Of a stretch of 64,000 nucleotides of DNA, positions 42,854 through 50,972 are shown piece by piece. This stretch comes from Streptomyces chattanoogensis (GTDB lineage Bacteria > Actinomycetota > Actinomycetes > Streptomycetales > Streptomycetaceae): the NCBI RefSeq assembly GCF_001294335.1, contig NZ_LGKG01000046.1, positions 77,705-141,704 on the forward strand, read 5' to 3'. The position numbers were made by a program, and so were the translations under genes. How positions within the stretch are numbered: the stretch's first letter is position 1; each line of letters opens with the position of its first letter. The notes under the pieces were generated by a model that worked only from the letters and a program-made list of their open reading frames with translations, was not told the origin of the DNA and ran no database searches.

Positions 42854-43630
42854 ATGACCCTGGCCAGCAGATGGAAGAGGGCGATCGGTGTTGCCGGTAC
42901 GGCGGCAGCCATGGTGGCCGTCAGCGCCGCCGCACCCACCGTTGCCCACGCCGCTCCGGTGCATCACTACTACCTGGAGGTCGGCGGCACGGGGTCGGCG
43001 GCGCCCGCGCCCGACTGCACCTCCACCTACGCATTCGCCAACAAGCACCTCAACGGTGGTATCCCGGTGCCGGTCTGCTATCCGGCGAGCGCCGGACCCT
43101 GGCTCAACGGCCACAACGCGCCGGACGTCGGCGCACCGAGCTTCGACGCCAGCGTGCGTGAGGGCTACCGCAATCTGCTGGCCACGGCCGAGGAGACCTA
43201 CCGTCGCGATCCAGGCGCCCGCTTCACGATCGTCGGCTACTCCCAGGGCGCGCAGGTGGCCGACCAGGTGCTCCAGACGATAGCCAACGGCGGCACCGAC
43301 ATACCCCGCTCGCAGGTGAACGGCATGCTGTACTCCGACCCCATGCAGCCCGACACCGGTATCTGGTCGCGGGTTCCCCAGGGCTGGAGCGCCCTGGGCT
43401 TCACTTCCACGGGCGCCGGCCCGGCGAAGTTCGACGGCGTCCCGGTGCAACGCTTCTGCATCCGCACCGACCTGGCATGCGACGCCACCTCGGTCCAGTC
43501 CATTCCCGGTTTCCTGAACCAGCACCCCAAGTACTGGCAGGACGGCAACGTCATGGCGCAGACCATCGGCCACGACGGCGGTGACGGCGTCGTGTGGTAC
43601 GAGCCTGACGGGCGCGTCAAGGCCTCGTAA
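42854..43630 (+). CDS. Secreted PE-PPE/cutinase-like serine esterase
   Basis: A 258-residue secreted alpha/beta hydrolase. A Sec signal peptide covers about residues 1-35 (IGVAGTAAAMVAVSAAAPTV then AHAAP). The mature part matches the PE-PPE C-terminal/cutinase-like hydrolase domain. It opens with YYLEVGGTGSAAPAPDCTST, carries the nucleophile elbow GYSQGAQVAD, and has acid and His sites around DPMQPDTG and NQHPKYW...IGHDGGDGV. It probably hydrolyses lipid or ester substrates outside the cell. AGGAG lies nine bases upstream of the ATG. A strong terminator follows at 43646-43679. Confidence 0.85.
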   Translation: MTLASRWKRAIGVAGTAAAMVAVSAAAPTVAHAAPVHHYYLEVGGTGSAAPAPDCTSTYAFANKHLNGGIPVPVCYPASAGPWLNGHNAPDVGAPSFDASVREGYRNLLATAEETYRRDPGARFTIVGYSQGAQVADQVLQTIANGGTDIPRSQVNGMLYSDPMQPDTGIWSRVPQGWSALGFTSTGAGPAKFDGVPVQRFCIRTDLACDATSVQSIPGFLNQHPKYWQDGNVMAQTIGHDGGDGVVWYEPDGRVKAS

Positions 43631-43645
43631 TCGCAGATGCGCACA

Positions 43646-43679
43646 ACGGTCCGGCCGGGGCAGTCCCCGGCCGGACCGT
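43646..43679 (+). terminator. Hairpin terminator after the secreted esterase
   Basis: Arms ACGGTCCGGCCGGGG and CCCCGGCCGGACCGT pair perfectly over 15 bp with the loop CAGT, 15 bp after the stop codon. Confidence 0.85.
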
Positions 43680-43991
43680 TCATGTGGACGCCTGCTTGTC
43701 GTCCGCCCGTACGCCGAGGACCGCGTAGGGGTGAATGTGCAGGGACTGCGTGGTGTTTCAAGGTCAACTCCCGCCAGTCCGCTGCTTGTTGATCTCGCCG
43801 TTGATCTCACTACCGATCTCAAGGACTTCCTCTCCTTCATGTCGGGTCGTCAGCGGTCGAGCGCCTATGACTCGCTGCTCACCGAGGCGTGAGCGAGCGC
43901 ACGGATTGACTGTCGGCCGGCCGGCGAACGCCGCGAGGACTGCGGCGGGATTGTCTGGTCGGCCACCTCTCCGACCCTCTCGGCTCGGCGC

Positions 43992-44447
43992 TCAGCGCTG
44001 GGCGGCCGGGATGAGGCTCGGGGCGAACCTGTGGGAAAGGGATTCCAGCAGGGACTTGCGCTTGGTGTTGTGGAAGGCCGCGATGAGCCACCTCCCGTCG
44101 GGCTGCCGGATCAGCGTGTAGGTCTGGACCTTGGTGAGCTTGTGCGGCCGTTTTCCCTTGTAGGTGTCGCCGCGCCCGTTGACGACGGCCACGTCCGGCC
44201 CGTGGAAGCGCAGGTCGACGACCTCGTCCGCGAGCTTGGTGCCCTTCAGGAAGGTCGTGAACAGAGTGCGGTGGCTGTCCACGATGTCCTGGCGTCCCTG
44301 GTAGAGGGTGCCGACGTAGGTGACATAGGTGGCGTCCTCGGTGAACAGCTCGCCGTAGGCGTCCGCATCGTGTCGCTCCCAGGCGGAGACGAGTGCGTCC
44401 AGCGCTGAGGTGACTGCGGCGGTGTCATGGTGGTGGTTGCTGGACAT
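43992..44447 (-). CDS. SnoaL-like / SgcJ-EcaC family NTF2-fold protein
   Basis: A 151-residue NTF2-fold protein. The pattern ALDALVSAWERHDADAYGEL, ATYVTYVGTLYQGRQDIVDS and VQTYTLIRQPDGRWLIAAFH is typical of SgcJ/EcaC-type polyketide-associated or stress proteins. The cone-shaped fold binds small hydrophobic ligands; catalysis is not evident. It is divergent from a MarR regulator, with a perfect palindrome in the 93-bp gap. Control by that regulator is the simplest reading. Confidence 0.82.
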   Translation of the reverse strand: MSSNHHHDTAAVTSALDALVSAWERHDADAYGELFTEDATYVTYVGTLYQGRQDIVDSHRTLFTTFLKGTKLADEVVDLRFHGPDVAVVNGRGDTYKGKRPHKLTKVQTYTLIRQPDGRWLIAAFHNTKRKSLLESLSHRFAPSLIPAAQR

Positions 44448-44499
44448 GGCGGGCGACTCCCCAGCTAGTTAGACTAGAGCAGATTCTGAATTTGGGCAG

Positions 44500-44519
44500 T
44501 ATCTGCATGTGTGCAGATA
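44500..44519. promoter_or_regulatory. Perfect palindrome, candidate MarR operator
   Basis: TATCTGCA-TGTG-TGCAGATA is a perfect inverted repeat with 8-bp arms, ending 21 bp before the MarR-type ATG at 44541 and facing the divergent SnoaL-like gene. MarR regulators commonly bind such sites between themselves and their target. Confidence 0.65.
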
Positions 44520-44540
44520 TATTAGGAGCGGACTCCGGAG

Positions 44541-45041
44541 ATGGCAATCCCCTTGAGCGGCACAGACGAGCATGTGATCTTCCGTCAGTACCTGGATGCG
44601 GTAGGACTCCAGGGCCTGGCCAGTGCGGAAGCCGCGGGACTGCACACATCGGAGTGGTACGCGCTCAGCCTGATCGCCCAGGAAGGCAGCCTCTCCTCGG
44701 GCGAGCTCGCCACCCGGACCGGGCTCACCACCGGCGCCACCACCCGCCTGATCGACCGCCTCGAGCGGGCCGGGTACGCGCGCCGCACCGCGGACCCCAA
44801 GGACCGCAGGCGGGTGATCGTCGAGCCGATCCCGGACGCGCTCGCCGGGATCGAGGAGGTTGTCGCCCCCGCCCGCCGTCATATTGCCGACGTCTTGGCG
44901 CGCTACACCCCCGAGCAGCGGGACCTGCTGTTCGACTACTTCGCGCACGCCGCACCGGCGTTTCGCGCGGCCACCGAGGAGATCCGCAAGTCGATGCCCC
45001 CCAGGCGCGGCGGGGGCGCCCGGTCCAAGGGCGGCAGCTGA
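44541..45041 (+). CDS. MarR-family transcriptional regulator
   Basis: A 166-residue MarR protein. The winged helix is clear: WYALSLIAQEGSLSSGELAT, RTGLTTGATTRLIDRLERAG and YARRTADPKDRRRVIVEPIP, the last being the wing. The C-terminal helix forms the dimer interface and ends in a basic tail. It is divergent from the SnoaL-like gene and its own start lies 21 bp from a perfect palindrome, so autoregulation is likely. Confidence 0.9.
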   Translation: MAIPLSGTDEHVIFRQYLDAVGLQGLASAEAAGLHTSEWYALSLIAQEGSLSSGELATRTGLTTGATTRLIDRLERAGYARRTADPKDRRRVIVEPIPDALAGIEEVVAPARRHIADVLARYTPEQRDLLFDYFAHAAPAFRAATEEIRKSMPPRRGGGARSKGGS

Positions 45042-45126
45042 CCACAGACACCGCGGATGCGTCGGTGTCACGTTGCCGCAACGCCCGCAGCGCCAGCATG
45101 GACATGAACCCTGTCAACCTAGGGGA

Positions 45127-45143
45127 CTTCCGGAAACCGGAAG
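45127..45143. terminator. Short hairpin after the MarR gene
   Basis: CTTCCGG-AAA-CCGGAAG is a perfect 7-bp stem about 85 bp after the MarR stop. It could end that transcript. Confidence 0.4.
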
Positions 45144-45208
45144 GTCTTCAGCGGTGGACGGGAAGGGGCCTTGCGTCGGCGCGACGGTGCACTGGTGGAC
45201 GCGGTGCC

Positions 45209-45241
45209 GGCAGCGGTCAGGTCCTGGACCTGACCGCTGCC
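45209..45241. repeat. Large near-perfect inverted repeat, possible terminator
   Basis: Two 16-base arms centred on one base at 45225 are fully complementary; the left arm includes AGCGGTCAGGTCC and the right GGACCTGACCGCT. It lies between the MarR gene and the amidase gene. It could be a terminator or an operator. Confidence 0.75.
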
Positions 45242-45330
45242 CCGCCTTGGCCCTCGACAGGCAGCCCCCCGTAGCGTCGCGCGTGGCCTGGCCTCCGTTC
45301 TGGCACCCGTCCGCCCGGGAGGAGGACGCC

Positions 45331-45936
45331 ATGGCTGCACCCATGACGGCGGACCGCATGCTCACAGCGCTCCGCGACGAGCATCTGACGGTGAAAGAGA
45401 TACGCGACTGGCGCCACCACAACCGCAACCACAAGGGCCCGTTCAGCAATGTGAACGGGGTGATGATCCACCACACGGTCACTTCCGGCATCGAGGGAAC
45501 CATCAAACTCTGCTACGACGGTGACTCGAGCCTGCCCGGCCCGCGATGCCACGGTGTCATCGGCAAGGACGGTGTGGTCTACATGGTGGGCAACGGCCGC
45601 ACGAACCATGCCGGCAAGGGGGACGACGACGTGCTGCAGGCCGTCATCGAGGAGCGGCCGTTGCCTCCGCGCAACGAGCTGAACACGGACGGCAACGCCA
45701 GGTTCTACGGGTTCGAGTGCGAGAACCTCGGTGACGGGGACGATCCTTGGCCGGAGGCGCAGCTCGAGGCCATCGAGAAGGCCGCGGCCGCGGTCTGCCG
45801 TGTGCACGGATGGCACGCCGCCAGTGTGATCGGCCACCTGGAGTGGCAGATGGGCAAGATCGACCCCAAGGGATTCACGATGGCCGGCATGCGCGAGAGG
45901 GTCGGTCGGCGCCTCGCCGGTCCGCCCAGCGGCTGA
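45331..45936 (+). CDS. N-acetylmuramoyl-L-alanine amidase (Amidase_2/PGRP-like)
   Basis: A 201-residue zinc amidase that would cleave the glycan-peptide bond of peptidoglycan. Zinc ligands and fold marks are VNGVMIHHTV, RCHGVIGKDGVVYMV, GNGRTNHAGKG, and the late VIGHLEWQMGKIDPKGF (His ligand and KxDP motif). GGAGG precedes the ATG. No signal peptide is present, so release needs a holin, lysis or a phage-like particle. It is followed after 24 bp by a GH25 muramidase, a pairing usual for phage endolysins. Confidence 0.88.
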   Translation: MAAPMTADRMLTALRDEHLTVKEIRDWRHHNRNHKGPFSNVNGVMIHHTVTSGIEGTIKLCYDGDSSLPGPRCHGVIGKDGVVYMVGNGRTNHAGKGDDDVLQAVIEERPLPPRNELNTDGNARFYGFECENLGDGDDPWPEAQLEAIEKAAAAVCRVHGWHAASVIGHLEWQMGKIDPKGFTMAGMRERVGRRLAGPPSG

Positions 45937-45960
45937 CGGCTCACCGAGGAGCTGACCACC

Positions 45961-46503
45961 ATGACGATCAAAGGAATCGACGTTTCGGGACACCAGTCGG
46001 AGAAATACGCCACGGACGGTTTCGACTTCGTCTTCATCAAAATCACCGAGGGTCACACGTTCGTGAACTCCAAGTGGGTCGCGCAGCGAAAGACCGCACG
46101 CAACGCCGGACTTGTGACCGGTTTCTATCATTTCGCTCGCCCCGGAGCGTTTGAGCAGCAGGTCGACTTCTTCCTTGACAAGATCAATCTTGTGGAGGGG
46201 GACATGCTCGTCCTCGACTGGGAGGACAAAGGCATCTCGAACGCCTGGAAGGACAGCTGGCTCAAGCGCGTGCAGAAGAAGAACCCCGGTCACAAGACGC
46301 TGCTCTACTGCAACCAGGATTTCTGGCTGCACCGTGACACCACGTCCTTCGCCGGAGACGGCCTGTGGATCGCCCACTACAACGGCAAACCGGGGAAGCC
46401 GGACATCCAGCATCCGTGGGTGTTCCACCAGTTCACGGACCACCCGATCGACACGAACGTCGGAAACTTCAAGGACAAGGCGGCGCTGCAGAGCTGGGCC
46501 TGA
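45961..46503 (+). CDS. GH25 family lysozyme (muramidase)
   Basis: A 180-residue glycoside hydrolase family 25 muramidase. The start GIDVSGHQ carries the conserved Asp. FVFIKITEGHTFVN, GFYHFARPG and DMLVLDWED include the catalytic acidic pair, and GLWIAHYNGKPGKPDIQ and WVFHQFTDHPI close the barrel. It cleaves the beta-1,4 bond between N-acetylmuramic acid and N-acetylglucosamine. It has no signal peptide and no cell-wall-binding repeat, so it is a minimal catalytic unit. It is co-transcribed with the amidase. Confidence 0.92.
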   Translation: MTIKGIDVSGHQSEKYATDGFDFVFIKITEGHTFVNSKWVAQRKTARNAGLVTGFYHFARPGAFEQQVDFFLDKINLVEGDMLVLDWEDKGISNAWKDSWLKRVQKKNPGHKTLLYCNQDFWLHRDTTSFAGDGLWIAHYNGKPGKPDIQHPWVFHQFTDHPIDTNVGNFKDKAALQSWA

Positions 46504-46533
46504 TGAGTTGGCGGGACCCATCACCGTGCGGAG

Positions 46534-47004
46534 TCAGAGCCCCGCTTCGTTCTCCAGGTTGTGGGTCATCCGTTCCAGGACGGTGACGGCGGTCCGGTAC
46601 TCGTCATGCGTGATGCCGGCCGTCGACAGCTCGCGGAAGGCGTGGATGCGCTCGGCGACGTTCGCGAGGCGGGTGCGGCCGTGTTCGGTCAGGGTGAGGC
46701 GGCCCGGCTCCGGGCGGCCGGCCCAGCCGTCGGCGATGACTGTTTCGATGGCGGCGGTCAGGGTGGCGACGGTGGCGTTGGCGGTCAGGGTGGCCAGAAC
46801 TTCGGCGTCGGCGGCCTGCGGAGCTTCCTTGACGACGTTGAGGACCTGCCAGGCGGTCCGGGTGAGGCCGAACTCGGCCAGCATGGCGTTCATGTAGCGG
46901 GTGAGGGCTTTGTCGGTGCGGTTGAGCCAGTAACCGATGGGCTTCGTGTTGCTGGGTTTCCTGTCGATGGCTTCATGCCGAGGGGGTTGGCCGAGGGGGT
47001 GCAT
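46534..47004 (-). CDS. MarR-family transcriptional regulator
   Basis: A 156-residue MarR protein with the core KALTRYMNAMLAEFGLTRTA, WQVLNVVKEAPQA and a wing in RPEPGRLTLTEHGRTRLANV. The N-terminal 25 residues are polar and variable. It lies 18 bp downstream of the MFS exporter on the same strand, so it is probably co-transcribed and may regulate that exporter. Confidence 0.87.
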   Translation of the reverse strand: MHPLGQPPRHEAIDRKPSNTKPIGYWLNRTDKALTRYMNAMLAEFGLTRTAWQVLNVVKEAPQAADAEVLATLTANATVATLTAAIETVIADGWAGRPEPGRLTLTEHGRTRLANVAERIHAFRELSTAGITHDEYRTAVTVLERMTHNLENEAGL

Positions 47005-47022
47005 TTCCTGCTCCTGAGGGGG

Positions 47023-48426
47023 TCAGTGATGTCGCGGCCGGGCTTTGCGCGGCAGCAGGCCCACGAGGGCGCAGCAGACGAGGACGGCCGCGGCGACCAC
47101 GGCGAGACTGTGGACGGCTGCGGTCGTGGCCTCGCCGCGGGTGTGGAAGTAGACGGTGGTGACGCCCGCGGCGCCGATGCTGTTGGCGAGCTGCGCGACG
47201 GCGGAGAGCGAACCACTGGCGCTGCCCGACTCCTTGGGGCCGACGTCGCCGAGGGTGACCTCGTAGACGGTGCCGAAGCAGGAGCCGAGCCCCAGGCCGG
47301 TGACGAAGACCGGGGCGACGAGCATCCACGCGGTGGGGCTGGTGGCGTGGGCCAGGATGAGCAGCGACAGTGTGCCGGTCAGTGTGAGCAGCAGGCCGAT
47401 GAGGATGAGCGTGCGGCCGAGGCGGGCCATCAGACGGTGCCCGGCGATCGAGGCGAGGATGATGCCGGCGGCGACCGGGGCGAGGCCGAGCGAGGTCTGG
47501 GTCGGGGTGCGATGCAGCCCGTTCTGGAGGAAGAGGGAGAGGACGAGCAGCAGTCCGGCGACCGCCGCGTTGAAGACGAGGCCGAGGATCAGGCCCGAAG
47601 TGAAGCCGCGGTTCTTCAGCAGTGAGGGTTCGATGAGCGGGTCGGCGGCGCTTCGCTGACGCAGACAGAACAGCGCGAAGAGCAGGGCGCCGGCGGTGAG
47701 GGAGAGGACCGGTACGGGCGTCCAGCCGTGGCCGGAGCCGTCGATCAGGCCGTAGAGCAGGCCGAGCATCGTGGCGGCGAGCAGTCCGGCGCCCGGGGCA
47801 TCGACGGTGACCGTCCGGTCGCCGCTGTCGCGGGGCAGCAGCCGGGCGGCCAGGGCGATCGCCAGGCCGCCGAGGGCGATGTTGATCAGGAACATGGAGC
47901 GCCAGCCGAAGGCGTCGATGAGGACCCCGGCGAGGACCGGGCCGCTGATCGCCGACAGGCCCAGGCAGGGGGCGAAGACGCCGAACGCCTTGCCGATCTC
48001 GTGCGGGGGGAAGACCGCGCGGAGGATGCCGAAGCCCTGCGGGATCACGAGGGCGCCGAAGGCTCCCTGGAGCAGGCGGAACCCGATGACCGAGGCGGGT
48101 CCTGCGGCCAGGCCGCAGGCGACGGACGCGAGCGTGAAGCCGGTCAGGCCGGTCAGGAACAGGCGGCGGCGGCCGAACTTGTCGCCGAGCCTGCCGCCGA
48201 CGACCAGCAGAACGCCCATGGCCAGGGCGTAGCCGGCACCCAGCCACTGGACCAGGGCGTCGCCGCCGTGCAGGTCGGTGGCGATGGTCGGGGCGGCGAC
48301 GTTGGTGATCGTGGCGTCGAGGAGGTCGAGGACTGCGGAGAAGAGGACGACGGCGAGGACGGCCCATCGTCGGCGGTCGGTCTCCGGCTGCGGGGTGGCG
48401 GGGGCCTGGGTCAAGGCCGTGGACAT
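47023..48426 (-). CDS. DHA2-family MFS drug exporter
   Basis: A 467-residue 14-helix proton antiporter. The motifs VLDLLDATITNVAAPTIATD (motif D1-like), GGRLGDKFGRRRLFL (motif A) and LGLSAISGPVLAGVLIDAFG (motif C) place it in the EmrB/QacA group, which exports drugs or metabolites. The ATG at 48426 has AAGGGA upstream; the much longer frame to 49452 runs through the 21-bp repeat and is spurious. NmrA gene, exporter and MarR regulator follow one another on this strand. Confidence 0.9.
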   Translation of the reverse strand: MSTALTQAPATPQPETDRRRWAVLAVVLFSAVLDLLDATITNVAAPTIATDLHGGDALVQWLGAGYALAMGVLLVVGGRLGDKFGRRRLFLTGLTGFTLASVACGLAAGPASVIGFRLLQGAFGALVIPQGFGILRAVFPPHEIGKAFGVFAPCLGLSAISGPVLAGVLIDAFGWRSMFLINIALGGLAIALAARLLPRDSGDRTVTVDAPGAGLLAATMLGLLYGLIDGSGHGWTPVPVLSLTAGALLFALFCLRQRSAADPLIEPSLLKNRGFTSGLILGLVFNAAVAGLLLVLSLFLQNGLHRTPTQTSLGLAPVAAGIILASIAGHRLMARLGRTLILIGLLLTLTGTLSLLILAHATSPTAWMLVAPVFVTGLGLGSCFGTVYEVTLGDVGPKESGSASGSLSAVAQLANSIGAAGVTTVYFHTRGEATTAAVHSLAVVAAAVLVCCALVGLLPRKARPRHH

Positions 48427-48470
48427 GGAATCCCTTGGGTGGAGGGGACGGGCCTCTGTGGTGTGGGCCC

Positions 48471-48575
48471 GTCCGGATCGGTGGGGGTTGAAGCCGATGG
48501 GGGTTGGTTGACGCCGGATCGGTGCCGGGTGGAGCCGGATCGGTGCCGCGTGAAGGCGGATCAGTGCTGGGGGAA
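48471..48575. repeat. 21-bp imperfect tandem repeat (5 units)
   Basis: Five 21-bp units share GCCGGATCGGTG and start at 48471, 48492, 48513, 48534 and 48555. The array lies between the NmrA-like gene and the exporter. The NmrA-like stop codon at 48561 falls inside the last unit, so the array has grown at or into the end of that gene. Confidence 0.85.
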
Positions 48576-49403
48576 GGCGGCGGAGTTCTCGTGGGCCCAC
48601 TGCCGGAAGGTGCGGGCGGGGCGACCTAGGAGGGTCTGGGTGGTGTCGGCGATGGCTGCCGGACCGTGGTTGGCGGCCTCCCACAGGTCGAGCAGCGAGG
48701 CGACCATCGGCGCGGGCATGTGGCGGCCCATCTGCTGCTCGGCCTCGGCGCGGGTGATGTGCTCGACCGGGATCCGGCGGCCGAGGGCGTCCTCGAGGAC
48801 GGCGAGTTGCTCGCGGAAGGTGAGCGAATCGGGGCCGGTCAGGGTGACCGAGCGGCCGGTGAGGGAGGTGCCGGTCAGCGCCTCGACGGCGATGTCGGCG
48901 ATGTCCTCGGGGTGGATGGGCGCGATATGCGCGTCCGGGTAGGCGAGCGGGACCGGCATCGACCGGCCGATGAAGTAGGCCCAGCCGAGGGAGTTGCTGG
49001 CGAAGGCGTCCGGACGCAGGAACGTGCAGGTGAGGTCCGAGTCGGCGAGGGCGCGTTCGACCTGGAGGCTGTGGCCGGCGAGCGGGTCGTTCTCGGCGTC
49101 CGGGCCCAGCACCGAGGAGGACGAGAGCAGGACGACGTGCTCGACGCCGGCGGTCTCGGCGGCCTTGACCAGCTCGTGGATGCCGGCCGGCTCGGGATAG
49201 AGGAAGACCTGGCGGACGTCGCGGAGTGCGGAGTCGAAGGTCTCGGGCCGGTCCAGGGCGAGTTCGGCGACCTCGACGCCGTCGGGGACGGTCAGTTCGG
49301 CGGGGTGCGCGCTGGCGGCGCGGACGGTGAGACCGGCGGAGTGCAGGCGGTCGGTGATCGCCTGGGCGACCTTGCCGCGGGCGCCGGTGATGAGGATGGT
49401 CAT
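48561..49403 (-). CDS. NmrA-family NAD(P)-binding protein
   Basis: A 280-residue atypical short-chain dehydrogenase of the NmrA/TMR family. The Rossmann start is MTILITGARGKVAQAI (TGxxGxxxG), HVVLLSSSSVLG is the mid-strand, and LTCTFLRPDAFASNSLGWAY follows the family. Such proteins sense NAD(P) or act as quinone reductases. The ATG at 49403 has GGAG upstream. It is divergent from a MarR regulator with a palindrome between them. Its final residues are encoded inside the 21-bp repeat. Confidence 0.87.
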   Translation of the reverse strand: MTILITGARGKVAQAITDRLHSAGLTVRAASAHPAELTVPDGVEVAELALDRPETFDSALRDVRQVFLYPEPAGIHELVKAAETAGVEHVVLLSSSSVLGPDAENDPLAGHSLQVERALADSDLTCTFLRPDAFASNSLGWAYFIGRSMPVPLAYPDAHIAPIHPEDIADIAVEALTGTSLTGRSVTLTGPDSLTFREQLAVLEDALGRRIPVEHITRAEAEQQMGRHMPAPMVASLLDLWEAANHGPAAIADTTQTLLGRPARTFRQWAHENSAAFPQH

Positions 49404-49433
49404 GGAATGCTCCGTTCGCTGTGTGACTGCATA

Positions 49434-49449
49434 TGCATGCTTGCATGCA
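49434..49449. promoter_or_regulatory. Palindrome between NmrA-like and MarR genes, candidate operator
   Basis: TGCATGC-TT-GCATGCA is a perfect inverted repeat 31 bp upstream of the NmrA-like start and 51 bp upstream of the MarR start. Adjacent GCATATGC adds a further TGCAT half-site. Confidence 0.6.
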
Positions 49450-49499
49450 CACGTTTGCGAGTCAACACATGCCTTCACGGGGTCATTCATGTCTGTACG

Positions 49500-50048
49500 A
49501 TGAAGGGCATGACGAAGCGCGAGACGATGACGGCGGAGGAGCTGCTGGACGCCGTGGGTCCGGCCTTCGGGAAGCTGCGGCGCTCCTCACTCCTGGAGGT
49601 CGAGGAGCCGATTTCCCAGAAGGACCTGAGCCGTACGCTGGTGCTCAGAGTCGTCCTGGAGGCCGAACAGGACGCCGCGGAGGGCGAGTCGGCCGACGCG
49701 TCGGGCGCCGGTCGGTCCGAGGCCGGCGAGATCACGGTCGGCGCCGTCGCCCGGCACCTGGGCGTGGATCCGTCGGTGGCCAGTCGCATGGTCTCCGACA
49801 ACATCTCGGCCGGCTATCTGGTCCGCGCGGCCTCCCAGCAGGACGGCCGCCGCACCGTCCTCCACCTCAGCCCCGAGGGCCGTGAGCTGATGGCCCGCTT
49901 CGCCCGCCATCAGCGCTCGGCCTTCGAGTGCATCACCGCCGACTGGCCCGAGCGGGAGCGCCTCGAGTTCGCCCGGCTCATGCTCAAGTACGTCGACTCC
50001 CAGGATGCGCTCCGCCACCGAATCCCAGGCAAGGACGCTCCGCGCTGA
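49500..50048 (+). CDS. MarR-family transcriptional regulator
   Basis: A 182-residue MarR protein. The winged helix reads ITVGAVARHLGVDPSVASRM, VSDNISAGYLVRAASQQDGR and RTVLHLSPEGRELM. An acidic insert (EAEQDAAEGESADASGAGRS) lies between the first helix and the helix-turn-helix, longer than usual for the family. Two ATGs (49500 and 49509) are possible starts. It is divergent from the NmrA-like gene and probably controls it from the palindrome between them. Confidence 0.87.
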   Translation: MKGMTKRETMTAEELLDAVGPAFGKLRRSSLLEVEEPISQKDLSRTLVLRVVLEAEQDAAEGESADASGAGRSEAGEITVGAVARHLGVDPSVASRMVSDNISAGYLVRAASQQDGRRTVLHLSPEGRELMARFARHQRSAFECITADWPERERLEFARLMLKYVDSQDALRHRIPGKDAPR

Positions 50049-50056
50049 GCCGTCCC

Positions 50057-50902
50057 CTATGCAGTCGCCGTCGTCTCTGCGGTCGCCCCTGCCCCGGCGA
50101 CCACGGCCTTGTACGCATCCAGCGCGGGCCGGGGTTCGCGGCCGAGGAGTGTGCGCAGGGCGTTGTCCTCGATCCCGGTGCCGTCCAGGAAGCCTCCGGC
50201 GATCGCCGAGTAGGTGCTGACCAGCATCGGAACCTGGTAGGGCAGCGCCTCGCCGGCCGCGGTGATCGCTTCGCGGGTCGCGCCGAGGGGTCCGGGTTCG
50301 TAGGAGCCGCCGACCGCGGCCGCCAGCTCGGCGCCGCCCAGAGGCCGTTCGCCGACGAGCTCGTACACCCGCCCCGTGTGCCGTTCCGGCTCGGCCGCCA
50401 CCCGGGCCGCCACCGCCGCGAGGTCGGCGCGGGCCACCGCGGCCAGACGTCCCTCGCCCAGCGGCGCCGCGATCGTCCCGTCGGGTCCCGGTGCGGCGAT
50501 GCCGGCGAGGAACTCGGCGTAGAGCCCGTTGCGCAGGACCGTCCACGCCAACGGGCTGCGCCCGAGGCGGCGTTCGGTCCACCGATGGGCGAGCGCATAC
50601 GTCAGGTGATCGCCGTCGCCGCTGAGGCTGGTGTAGACGAGGTGCCGTACGCCCGTCTTCTCGGCCGCCGATATCGCCGCGTCATGGCGGGCGATGACGA
50701 CATCGTCCTCGCCGTACCCGGCGGAGATCAGCAGCAGGGTGTCCACGCCGGTGAAGTCGAGCGAGGCCGGATCATCGAAGTCGATGCGCCGCTCCGCGGT
50801 GGAGCGGGGGGCGCGGGTGCCGAGCACGACGTCGTCCCGCCCGGCCAGTTCGCCGGCGACCAGCCGTCCGAGCGCGCCGCCTGCACCGGTGATCAGAATC
50901 AT
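50057..50902 (-). CDS. NmrA/QorB-like NAD(P)-binding oxidoreductase
   Basis: A 281-residue atypical SDR (QorB-like quinone reductase group). The Rossmann motif is MILITGAGGALGRLVAGELA. The central VRHLVYTSLSGDGDHLTYAL and WTVLRNGLYAEFLAG, and the C-terminal PMLVSTYSAIAGGFLD, follow that family. It is divergent from an HxlR regulator across a 70-bp gap, the same layout as the QorA/QorR-type redox-responsive pair. It probably reduces quinones or aldehydes with NADPH. Confidence 0.88.
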   Translation of the reverse strand: MILITGAGGALGRLVAGELAGRDDVVLGTRAPRSTAERRIDFDDPASLDFTGVDTLLLISAGYGEDDVVIARHDAAISAAEKTGVRHLVYTSLSGDGDHLTYALAHRWTERRLGRSPLAWTVLRNGLYAEFLAGIAAPGPDGTIAAPLGEGRLAAVARADLAAVAARVAAEPERHTGRVYELVGERPLGGAELAAAVGGSYEPGPLGATREAITAAGEALPYQVPMLVSTYSAIAGGFLDGTGIEDNALRTLLGREPRPALDAYKAVVAGAGATAETTATA

Positions 50903-50911
50903 GAGATCTCC

Positions 50912-50942
50912 CTCTTGAGCCGTGTGCTTCCATCTTCAAGAG
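50912..50942. promoter_or_regulatory. Inverted repeat between oxidoreductase and HxlR regulator
   Basis: CTCTTGA and TCAAGAG form perfect 7-bp arms separated by 17 bp, in the divergent promoter region. It is a candidate HxlR site. Confidence 0.45.
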
Positions 50943-50972
50943 CCAATCCCGATCAGGTAAGGAGGCACTTTG

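Noticed and set aside
45331..46503. Amidase and muramidase as evidence of an integrated prophage.
   Set aside because: No integrase, structural, portal, terminase or holin gene and no attachment site is visible nearby, so only a lysin pair can be claimed.
48427..49452. Upstream extension of the DHA2 exporter frame by about 340 residues.
   Set aside because: It overlaps the NmrA-like gene on the same strand, is Arg/Pro-rich, crosses the 21-bp repeat, and the ATG at 48426 has a good ribosome site.
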